Source: Spirochaetota bacterium (lineage in GTDB: Bacteria > Spirochaetota > JAGLSM01 > JAKPMW01). From it: a stretch of 9,852 nucleotides of DNA. The stretch covers positions 1-9,852 of the forward strand of contig JAKPMW010000009.1 in assembly GCA_029548715.1 (NCBI GenBank), given 5' to 3'. This document shows positions 1-5,582 of this stretch, piece by piece. How positions within the stretch are numbered: position 1 is the first letter of the stretch; each line of letters starts with the position of its first letter. The position numbers and the translations under genes were made by a program. The notes beneath the pieces are model-generated. The model saw nothing but the letters and a program-made list of their open reading frames with translations. It did not search any database and had not been told where the DNA came from.

Positions 1-1
1 C

Positions 2-1780
2 CTTGAGGCCAAGGAGGGTCTGACTGTCGCCCGGGAAAACCAGACGCTTGCTACGATTACTTTCCAGAATTATTTCCGCATGTACACCAAGCTCTCGGGT
101 ATGACCGGTACGGCCGAGACGGAAGCAGAGGAATTCGGAAAGATCTACAGCCTGGACGTGGTCGCTATCCCGACCAACCGCAGGATCCAGCGCATTGACA
201 ACCCTGACCGTATTTACCGGACCGAAACCGAAAAACTGAACGCCATTGCCGAAGAGATCAAGCGGCTTCATGAAAAGGGACAGCCGGTGCTGGTGGGAAC
301 AATCTCCGTCGAAAAATCCGAGCGGTTATCCCGGCTGCTCAAGGGGCGCAATGTTCCCCACAACGTGCTCAATGCCAAGTTCCACGAACTTGAGGCGGAT
401 ATTGTGTCGCAGGCCGGTCAATACGGTCGTGTGACCATTGCCACCAATATGGCCGGGCGCGGGACGGACATCATTTTGGGCGGAAACCCCGAGCTTCAGG
501 GGCGCAAGCTGATTGAAAACACCCTCAAAAACACGGGGCGAAAGGCATCAACAGAAGAGGTCAACGAATTTGTCCGGCTTGTCCTGCTGGGCAACAGCAC
601 GGCCCTTGATGCCTGGTGCCGTGAGCATGCAGTTTTCGATGATGATCTTGCAAACAAGGTCAGGACCCTGCAGCGCGAGTGCCGCGAAAACCAGAAATCA
701 GTGCTTGAGGTTGGCGGGCTCTTTATCCTTGGTACCGAGCGACACGAGGCGCGGCGCATCGACAACCAGTTGCGCGGTCGCAGCGGACGACAGGGTGACC
801 CGGGCGCATCCCGTTTTTATATCTCCATGGAAGACGACCTGATGCGCCTCTTTGGCGGTGAGAGACTCAAAAACATCATGCAGCGTCTGGGAATGCGTGA
901 AGGTGAGGAGATCGAACACTCCCTCATCAGCCGGGCGATCGCCAATGCGCAAAAGCGTGTTGAGACCCGCAACTTCGAGATCCGCAAACACCTCCTGAAG
1001 TATGATGAGGTGATGAACGAGCAGCGGACCTACATCTACGGGATGCGTAACAGGATTCTTGACAGCAATGATTCGTCTGCGCTTGTGCGGGACATGATTG
1101 ACCGGACTGTGGATGCCCATATCGCCGAATATTCGGATGATGGAAGGCAGTTTGATGCCGCAACAGTCGAGTCCATCAAGCGCTGGCTTGAGGGAGAGAT
1201 GCGTATCCCGGTGGACATCGGGCCAGTCGAGGATGTAAAGAGCATCAACCAGCATGAGTTTTCATCGTCCCTCAAAAACATCATGCATGCATTGTATCAG
1301 GCCCGCGAACAGTCGATGGGAAGCGCCAACATGAGGACGCTCGAAAAACTGGTACTGCTCAACACCCTCGACAGTCGCTGGAAGGATCATCTGTACGAAA
1401 TGGATGCGCTCAAGGAAGGCATCAACTGGATGTCCTACGCTGAAAAGGATCCCCTGGTTGAGTACAAACTTCGCGGGATGTCCATTTTTAACCTGATGCT
1501 GGCCAGCCTGGATGGTGAAGCGGTCACACTGCTGTATCATGCCGAACTGACAGCCCCGGAAATGCCTGAGCCGGAGTTTTCGCAGTATGCCCAGGGCCGG
1601 GCGAGTCACGACGAATTTGGCCAGTTCGGGGCTGTCGGGGGAGGCCAGTCTGCAGAACAGCAGAGACCTCTTCCCGGCCAGCGGCAGCAGGCCGTCCGGG
1701 GGAGCAAGGTGGGGAGAAACGATCCCTGCCCGTGCGGGAGTGGAAAGAAATACAAGCACTGCCACGGCACCCAAGGGTAA
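2..1780 (+). CDS. secA: Protein translocase ATPase SecA, C-terminal two-thirds (5' end outside window)
   Basis: SecA is the cytosolic ATPase that pushes unfolded preproteins through the SecYEG channel. The reading frame is open from base 2, before the first in-frame ATG at 80, and those upstream codons read as the usual SecA stretch (NQTLATITFQNYFR). The gene is therefore cut by the window edge; 592 residues are visible. Seen in order: the MTGTA segment at the start of the second nucleotide-binding fold, helicase motif V (GRGTD, about residue 152), motif VI (QLRGRSGRQGD, about 256), and the helical-scaffold/wing region with LDSRWKDHLYEMDALKEG. A low-complexity Gly/Gln-rich linker follows, then the terminal zinc/SecB-binding motif CPCGSGKKYKHCHG (C576, C578, C587, H588, a C-x-C-x8-C-H pattern). 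The stretch between motif V and motif VI is longer than in E. coli SecA. The gene ends 18 bases before an intrinsic terminator. Identification is secure. Confidence 0.98.
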   Translation, partial: LEAKEGLTVARENQTLATITFQNYFRMYTKLSGMTGTAETEAEEFGKIYSLDVVAIPTNRRIQRIDNPDRIYRTETEKLNAIAEEIKRLHEKGQPVLVGTISVEKSERLSRLLKGRNVPHNVLNAKFHELEADIVSQAGQYGRVTIATNMAGRGTDIILGGNPELQGRKLIENTLKNTGRKASTEEVNEFVRLVLLGNSTALDAWCREHAVFDDDLANKVRTLQRECRENQKSVLEVGGLFILGTERHEARRIDNQLRGRSGRQGDPGASRFYISMEDDLMRLFGGERLKNIMQRLGMREGEEIEHSLISRAIANAQKRVETRNFEIRKHLLKYDEVMNEQRTYIYGMRNRILDSNDSSALVRDMIDRTVDAHIAEYSDDGRQFDAATVESIKRWLEGEMRIPVDIGPVEDVKSINQHEFSSSLKNIMHALYQAREQSMGSANMRTLEKLVLLNTLDSRWKDHLYEMDALKEGINWMSYAEKDPLVEYKLRGMSIFNLMLASLDGEAVTLLYHAELTAPEMPEPEFSQYAQGRASHDEFGQFGAVGGGQSAEQQRPLPGQRQQAVRGSKVGRNDPCPCGSGKKYKHCHGTQG

Positions 1781-1797
1781 TACGATTAGCGAATATG

Positions 1798-1833
1798 AAT
1801 CAGGCACCCTGCAAGGGGTGTCTGATTTTTCTT
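1798..1833 (+). terminator. Intrinsic terminator of secA
   Basis: The arms AATCAGGCACCC (1798-1809) and GGGTGTCTGATT (1816-1827) pair over 12 positions with a single G-T wobble. They enclose a 6-base loop and are followed at once by a T-rich tract (TTTCTT). It lies 18 bases after the secA stop codon and separates secA from the downstream operon. Confidence 0.9.
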
Positions 1834-1860
1834 GAATAATTGCGTTGTACGGATTATGCT
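1832..1860 (+). promoter_or_regulatory. Candidate sigma70-type promoter P1 of the arsR-like operon
   Basis: TTGAAT (1832-1837) and TATGCT (1855-1860) are separated by 17 bases, the optimal spacing. Transcription would start near 1867, so this transcript would include both arms of the 1871-1934 inverted repeat. The -35 box touches the end of the secA terminator. Prediction rests on consensus match only. Confidence 0.5.
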
Positions 1861-1873
1861 ATTCGTGTATTAT
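1845..1873 (+). promoter_or_regulatory. Candidate sigma70-type promoter P2 of the arsR-like operon, overlapping P1
   Basis: TTGTAC (1845-1850) and TATTAT (1868-1873) are 17 bases apart, and P2 is offset from P1 by 13 bases. The start would be near 1880, giving a leader of about 75 bases. The left arm of the inverted repeat overlaps this -10 box, so a protein bound there could block P2. Confidence 0.6.
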
Positions 1874-1934
1874 GGTCCTGTAACGATTGGAGGATTGTCG
1901 CCCGCAGGAGTTGTAACACCATTTGTGGACCATA
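1871..1934 (+). repeat. 8-bp perfect inverted repeat flanking the arsR-like leader
   Basis: TATGGTCC (1871-1878) and GGACCATA (1927-1934) are exact reverse complements 48 bases apart. The left arm overlaps the P2 -10 box and the right arm ends 4 bases before the Shine-Dalgarno sequence. It could be a pair of operator half-sites bridged by a regulator dimer, or the closing stem of a leader RNA made only from P1. No function is shown. Confidence 0.45.
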
Positions 1935-1939
1935 TCACA
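1924..1939 (+). promoter_or_regulatory. CRP/FNR-like dyad next to the ribosome binding site
   Basis: TGTGG-ACCATA-TCACA matches the E. coli CRP consensus TGTGA-N6-TCACA at 9 of 10 defined positions. It lies about 50 bases downstream of the predicted P2 start and touches the Shine-Dalgarno sequence. If real it would more likely repress (roadblock) than activate. CRP-family specificity in this organism is unknown, so this is only a sequence resemblance. Confidence 0.25.
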
Positions 1940-1944
1940 GGAGG
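1939..1944 (+). promoter_or_regulatory. Shine-Dalgarno site fixing the arsR-like start
   Basis: AGGAGG lies 10 bases before the ATG at 1955. It is the strongest ribosome binding site of the region and favours 1955 over the in-frame TTG at 1832, which lies within the terminator and P1. Confidence 0.75.
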
Positions 1945-1954
1945 AAGTACAATA

Positions 1955-2257
1955 ATGAAATCCGAGTATGATATCGACAATCTCGCAAGTTTGTACAAGG
2001 CTTTAGGGAATCCCAACCGGTTGAGGATCTACAACTATCTTCTTCGCACATCCAAGCCTGAAAATGTCACCAACCTCGAAAAGGCACTTGAGATCAAGCA
2101 ATCACATCTTTCACAGAGTCTCAATATTCTCAACTCGATCGGTCTTGTTGTCCGCGAACGGGATGGGAGCCGGGTAAATTACAGCATCAACAAGGAATTC
2201 CTGCAGGAGTTCAATACCTTCAACAAAAACTTCTTCAAAAAGCAGGGCATTGCCTGA
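1955..2257 (+). CDS. ArsR-family winged-helix transcriptional regulator without cysteines
   Basis: A 100-residue protein with the ArsR/SmtB layout. It has a lead helix (LYKALGNPNRLRIYNYLL, about 14-30), the helix-turn-helix (about 39-64, with recognition segment KQSHLSQSLNILNSIGLV), then the beta wing (RERDGSRVNYSIN, about 67-79) and a polar C-terminal helix. ArsR-type repressors bind as dimers to dyads over their own promoter and release DNA on binding metal or another signal. This one has no cysteine at all and lacks the ELCVCDL arsenic/cadmium motif, so thiol-based metal sensing is unlikely; its signal is unknown. It is probably the first gene of an operon with the aminotransferase-like protein and the deacetylase, and may control its own promoters. 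Its codons look more A/T-rich than those of its neighbours. Confidence 0.88.
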   Translation: MKSEYDIDNLASLYKALGNPNRLRIYNYLLRTSKPENVTNLEKALEIKQSHLSQSLNILNSIGLVVRERDGSRVNYSINKEFLQEFNTFNKNFFKKQGIA

Positions 2258-2271
2258 GTATTCCTTTTTGC

Positions 2272-2295
2272 GACTGTTGGCAGTAATTTACAGTC
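2272..2295 (+). repeat. Small hairpin just before the aminotransferase-like start
   Basis: GACTGT (2272-2277) and ACAGTC (2290-2295) form a perfect 6-bp dyad with a 12-base loop, ending 2 bases before the ATG at 2298. No good Shine-Dalgarno sequence is present there. The hairpin could modulate or couple initiation, or could be chance; it has no T-tract and is not a terminator. Confidence 0.3.
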
Positions 2296-2297
2296 TG

Positions 2298-3119
2298 ATG
2301 AAACAGGACAAGCCAGCCAGTTTTCCCCAAAGCGCCAGCATGTTGGGCATGGTTTCCGGATTCTGCCCGGCGGGAATCGCCGGGTGCGGGCCGGTTGTTG
2401 TTGTCAAGCGGGCCAAGGGCTCGAGGCTTCATACACTGGATGGCTGTATCCTGCATGATTTCTGGCTTGATGCGGGTCGTCTCCCCTTTGGGCACGCACC
2501 GGCATTTTTGGGCCAGATCCAGAAAAACCATGTCTCCACCGGATCGCTGGCAGGATACCCGCAGCCGGTACATTTCCGGCTTCTTGCGCGTCTTGCACGC
2601 CTGCTGCCCGGGTATACACTGCAGTTTGCGGACAGGGCGGATATGGCCGGACTGGAGCCTGTTCCCCATGAACTGGACCTGACCCGGACTGCGTTTACCG
2701 ATTCGTCGAGACTGATTCCTGAAAATGAACATCCACCCCGGATCCGGATCAATGGTGCGCTGGGTCTGGATGTCATTGCGAGCCTGGCAGGCATGGAGAT
2801 CGGGTGGTACTGGCCGGATGCGATCCTGACGGCTCGTGCCCTTGGCCTCCTGACCAGAATCCTCGGCCCGAATGCGCCATGGGCCAGTTGTGCCGAAAGG
2901 GCCGACCGCTTTGCCCGAAGCATGGGGACTGCGGTACGCGAGCGAAGATCAGCTTCGGTCAGGATCGTGATGGATGAACAACTGAGAGCCGGCCTTCTCG
3001 CTGAGGGATTGTATGCTGGAGGCGATGGCTGGATATATTTTTGTACCGAGCACGACCTGCGGACTGTCGATCGTCTGTCCCGCACCCTATTACATCTCAA
3101 GGAAACCGGAATATCATGA
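2298..3119 (+). CDS. Short class III aminotransferase-like protein lacking the PLP lysine
   Basis: The 273-residue product resembles both ends of glutamate-1-semialdehyde-type (class III) aminotransferases. The N-terminal part has VKRAKGSRLHTLDG (37-49), an FGHAPAFLGQIQ block (64-75) and a LARLLPGYTLQF segment (99-110). The C-terminal part has LLAEGLYAGGDGWIYFCTEHDLRTVDR (233-259), like the family's GVYLAPS...AHTEEDID end. The family is normally about 430 residues; here the PLP-binding centre is absent. The SGTEA phosphate loop reads ADRADMAG, and the only lysines are at 2, 5, 37, 40, 76 and 268, none where a Schiff base would form. Aminotransferase activity is therefore unlikely. The start is uncertain: ATG 2298 has a weak ribosome site, and a TTG at 2250 would overlap the regulator's stop codon. 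The stop overlaps the deacetylase start by ATGA. It could be a remodelled binding or scaffold protein, or a decaying gene that is still in frame. Confidence 0.7.
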   Translation: MKQDKPASFPQSASMLGMVSGFCPAGIAGCGPVVVVKRAKGSRLHTLDGCILHDFWLDAGRLPFGHAPAFLGQIQKNHVSTGSLAGYPQPVHFRLLARLARLLPGYTLQFADRADMAGLEPVPHELDLTRTAFTDSSRLIPENEHPPRIRINGALGLDVIASLAGMEIGWYWPDAILTARALGLLTRILGPNAPWASCAERADRFARSMGTAVRERRSASVRIVMDEQLRAGLLAEGLYAGGDGWIYFCTEHDLRTVDRLSRTLLHLKETGIS

Positions 3120-4141
3120 ATCGTCTGACGCTTGGAGCCGCACTTGCCCTGCCCCTCCTGCTTGTTGTCTGCCTGCTTGTAGCGATACGACGGGACAGTG
3201 CCGAAACCAGGTCGCAGGATCAGGTACAGTCGCAGCAGGGTGCACAGAAAGAGACGTTTGCTGCCAGGGCGATCGGGCCGCTGACATTTGAACAGGCCTG
3301 GGTCCGTGTTGTTCAGGAAAAAGCGCGCCAGTCGGCGCCCCCACCACCGCAGAAGGACGAAATCAGGATTCCGGTCCTCTGCTACCACCGCATCGACAAT
3401 GTCCGGGGTGATTTTTATCATACAACCCGGGAGATGTTTGAGTGGCAGATGAAGTGGCTGGCCGAAAATGCAGATGTGATTTCGTCGGCCCTGCTTGTTG
3501 ACTGGGTGCGCTACAGGCAGGGGCTGTCAGACAAGGCCGTCACCCTGCCAAGCCGGCCTGTCGTGATCCATTTTGATGACAATTACCGGAGTGTGCATGA
3601 GGTTGCCTGGCCCATCCTCAAAAGATACAAGCTGCCCTGGACGTTTTTTGTATACAGGCATCATCACCAGCCTATTTCTGAGCAGAATTTGAGGGCGATT
3701 GCCGCTTCGGGTGTGGATATCCAGGCCCACAGCATGACACATCCCTGGTTTCACAAACCAGCCAGGGGGCAGTCCATGCAGGACTATATCCGCGAGATGC
3801 ACTGGCAGGTTGGGGGATGCAAAAAATATCTTGAGGGTATATCCGGGCGCCCGGTAAACCAGTTTGCCTGGCCCTTCGGTACCTACAGTGATCTTTCCAT
3901 AGTGCTTGCCGCGCGGTACGGCTTTGTCGCGATGTATGCTGCTGATGGAGGATATGTGACTGCCGGATCGAGCCTGTCCTCGCTTGAGCGTGTGCTTGTG
4001 ACCAAGGGCTGGACACAGGAATATTTCAAAAACGTGGTGAGTGGCAAGGCTCGTCTGGAAAAGGTCTTTAAGCCGGCCTGGATCCTGCCCGACAGGGAGC
4101 AGGCACGCAAGGCGACTGAGCCCCGCAAGGACTACCTCTGA
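3116..4141 (+). CDS. Membrane-anchored polysaccharide deacetylase (NodB/CE4 family)
   Basis: CE4 enzymes remove N- or O-acetyl groups from chitin-like, peptidoglycan or biofilm polysaccharides using a metal. The 341-residue protein starts with an uncleaved-looking hydrophobic helix (about 7-24) followed by RR; LVVC is not a proper lipobox. A Pro/Gln-rich linker leads to the NodB domain, which starts with VLCYHRID (87-94). Metal and catalytic motifs are HFDDN (152-156, usually TFDDG), HSMTHP (205-210) and AWPFG (251-255, usually RxPxG). The general layout, including the CYHRI opening and a WL..NADVIS segment, is like PgaB-type poly-GlcNAc deacetylases. The domain probably faces the periplasm or cell exterior. 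ATG 3116 is chosen because it overlaps the upstream stop (ATGA), has AAGGA 12 bases ahead and begins the membrane helix; an in-frame extension to 3041 would lie wholly inside the upstream gene. Substrate is unknown. Confidence 0.9.
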   Translation: MNRLTLGAALALPLLLVVCLLVAIRRDSAETRSQDQVQSQQGAQKETFAARAIGPLTFEQAWVRVVQEKARQSAPPPPQKDEIRIPVLCYHRIDNVRGDFYHTTREMFEWQMKWLAENADVISSALLVDWVRYRQGLSDKAVTLPSRPVVIHFDDNYRSVHEVAWPILKRYKLPWTFFVYRHHHQPISEQNLRAIAASGVDIQAHSMTHPWFHKPARGQSMQDYIREMHWQVGGCKKYLEGISGRPVNQFAWPFGTYSDLSIVLAARYGFVAMYAADGGYVTAGSSLSSLERVLVTKGWTQEYFKNVVSGKARLEKVFKPAWILPDREQARKATEPRKDYL

Positions 4142-4142
4142 T

Positions 4143-5039
4143 TTACCAGGGCGTGAACAGCCGGCGCATCAGGCCGGGAATTTCGGGATCGCTTTTGTCC
4201 AGGGGCGAGAGCAGCTCTGGCCGGCACGTTGAGAACAGCCGGTGAACGACCGGGGTGCCCGTGTTGTGCAGGATATCGGCAACCATTTCTGCATACTCCG
4301 CGGCCCTGGGTTGAAAGACAGTCCCGGATTGTGCCAGGGATTCGAGCGGGGTGTTGCGCACAATATGAAGATGGTGGAATTTGATCCCCCAGACAGCAAG
4401 GTCAGCAAGCAGGCGAGAACAGGATTTTCGGTCAGCGGCAGTTTCTCCCGGAAGCCCGGGAATCAGGTGCACGACGGTGCGCAGTCCGCGCTCGTGCAAC
4501 AGGTTGCAGGCCGCAGTGAAACTGGGCACATCATGACCTCGCCGAATCCACGCCAGTGCAGCCGGACTTGTGGTCTGCAGCCCAAGTTCGATCCACAGCT
4601 GTGTCCTGGTGTGGTATTCGGCAAGCAGATCGGCAATGGCCGGGTTGATGCAGTCGGGTCGGGTCGAGATGGCAAGGCCGACAATCTGCCTGATGGCAAG
4701 CGCCTTGTCGTAGCGCTGTCGAAGGATTTCAGGTGCGGCCCATGTGTTGCTGTAGCTTTGAAAATATGCAATCGCACGCAGTGTTTCGCCATCCGGGGGT
4801 GCCCAGCGGCGAGAGACAGAGAGTTGGCCAAGGGAAATTTGCAGTTGCTCCTGAATGTCTTCGGCCGGGTTGCTTGAGGAAAATGAGGCATTGTTGCAAT
4901 ACACACACCCCGCGTCGCTGCGCCCGTCCGGGCCCCGGTTTGGACAGCCGAAACCGGCGTCAAGCCCGATCTTGGGGACTGGCCGACCGTACCATTCCCG
5001 GAGAACGGATGCCAGCGAACGGTAGCGGATGGGAGTCAC
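4143..5039 (-). CDS. yhcC: TIGR01212-family (YhcC-like) radical SAM protein
   Basis: A 298-residue radical-SAM protein of the YhcC/YtqA type, related to the Elp3/MiaB-like superfamily branch; its reaction is not established to my knowledge. The cluster cysteines are C32, C45 and C48 in GCPNR...GCVYCNN, the wide C-x12-C-x2-C spacing typical of this family. Further family blocks are YFQSYSNT, LAISTRPDC, LWIELGLQT, RRGHD, VHLIPGLPGET and HLHIVRNTPLE. The start is a GTG whose GTGA overlaps the stop of the upstream alkyltransferase gene, so the two are probably translationally coupled. Its stop codon is 1 base from that of the convergent deacetylase gene, with no visible terminator between them. 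Confidence 0.93.
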   Translation of the reverse strand: MTPIRYRSLASVLREWYGRPVPKIGLDAGFGCPNRGPDGRSDAGCVYCNNASFSSSNPAEDIQEQLQISLGQLSVSRRWAPPDGETLRAIAYFQSYSNTWAAPEILRQRYDKALAIRQIVGLAISTRPDCINPAIADLLAEYHTRTQLWIELGLQTTSPAALAWIRRGHDVPSFTAACNLLHERGLRTVVHLIPGLPGETAADRKSCSRLLADLAVWGIKFHHLHIVRNTPLESLAQSGTVFQPRAAEYAEMVADILHNTGTPVVHRLFSTCRPELLSPLDKSDPEIPGLMRRLFTPW

Positions 5040-5536
5040 AGGAAGTATTCCCTTGGGATCCGCCCGTTTGAGGAGAATTCAATCTCTTCCATTTCGAGAA
5101 GACGTTTTTTGAGGGGATGAGATGGTTGATGCATATAGGCGCCCGGGTCACCGTTGGCATGTACGATCCGGTGACACGGAAAGATCAGGGGGAGGGGGTT
5201 TGCAGCACAGGCTGAACCGGCAGCACGGGCGGCGCCGGGATGTCCTGCGAGGGCAGCGAGACCTGCATAGTCAGTCACCTTGCCTCGGGGAATGCCTGCA
5301 AGAGTACGGATGATCTGCTGCTGCCAGGGGGTGAGGCAGGAGAGTGAACAGCGGATACGGAGAAGTACCGGATCAGTCCCCGAGAAGAAATCTGCCAGTC
5401 CCTCGGCGACAAAGTCGGGCAGGCTGGAGAGAAGGGCGAGCGGGACATGGCCCTCAAACTGTGGTGAAAGCCGAAGAAGTACGAGCTGTCCTTCATTGTC
5501 CAGTGATGCGGTGAGGAGAGGTTGCTTGCTGCTCAT
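5036..5536 (-). CDS. ogt: Methylated-DNA-protein cysteine methyltransferase (Ogt/MGMT type)
   Basis: This suicide DNA-repair protein moves the alkyl group from O6-alkylguanine or O4-alkylthymine to its own cysteine. The 166-residue product has the C-terminal catalytic domain: LTPWQQQIIRTLAGIPRGKV (68-87), the DNA-intercalating arginine region AARAAGSA (102-109, R104), the hinge asparagine N113 and the acceptor motif PCHRI (120-124, C121). The downstream PGAY and LKKRLLEME complete the fold. The N-terminal region (1-65) is short and poorly conserved, as is common. There is no Ada-type regulatory domain. It is the first gene of a two-gene minus-strand unit with the radical-SAM gene and diverges from bioB. 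AGG 8 bases before the ATG serves as ribosome binding site. Confidence 0.93.
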   Translation of the reverse strand: MSSKQPLLTASLDNEGQLVLLRLSPQFEGHVPLALLSSLPDFVAEGLADFFSGTDPVLLRIRCSLSCLTPWQQQIIRTLAGIPRGKVTDYAGLAALAGHPGAARAAGSACAANPLPLIFPCHRIVHANGDPGAYMHQPSHPLKKRLLEMEEIEFSSNGRIPREYFL

Positions 5537-5545
5537 TATTTCGAC

Positions 5546-5559
5546 CTGTACCTTTACAG
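5546..5559. promoter_or_regulatory. Dyad CTGTA-N4-TACAG in the ogt-bioB divergent intergenic region
   Basis: Perfect 5-bp arms (5546-5550 and 5555-5559) around CCTT. The site is 9 bases from the ogt start codon and 23 from that of bioB, so a bound protein could affect both genes. It does not match the BirA or BioR operators I know. The outer CTGT/ACAG resembles proteobacterial LexA boxes, but the spacing is 6 rather than 8. Confidence 0.4.
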
Positions 5560-5582
5560 TATCCTATGAATTAAGGTAGCAC

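Noticed and set aside
698..1807. Long minus-strand open frames opposite secA
   Set aside because: secA is unambiguous here; the antisense products have no family features and overlap conserved motifs and the terminator.
1832..1954. N-terminal extension of the ArsR-like gene from TTG 1832
   Set aside because: It would begin inside the terminator tail and cover both promoters; a strong Shine-Dalgarno site precedes ATG 1955, where the typical ArsR domain begins.
3158..3181. Lipoprotein signal (LVVC) in the deacetylase
   Set aside because: The residue before the cysteine is Val, not Gly/Ala/Ser, and the hydrophobic stretch continues past the cysteine, so a membrane anchor fits better.
2429..3421. 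330-codon open frame on the minus strand across the aminotransferase-like gene
   Set aside because: Its product is rich in Arg, Ser and Pro with no recognisable motif, and it runs into the deacetylase gene. The plus-strand product shows family motifs, so this is a shadow frame.
4242..4877. 211-codon plus-strand frame opposite the radical-SAM gene
   Set aside because: Cluster cysteines and family blocks are all on the minus strand; the plus-strand product looks like noise.
5546..5559. LexA box controlling ogt
   Set aside because: The half-sites match CTGT/ACAG but are 6 bases apart instead of 8; kept only as an unassigned dyad.
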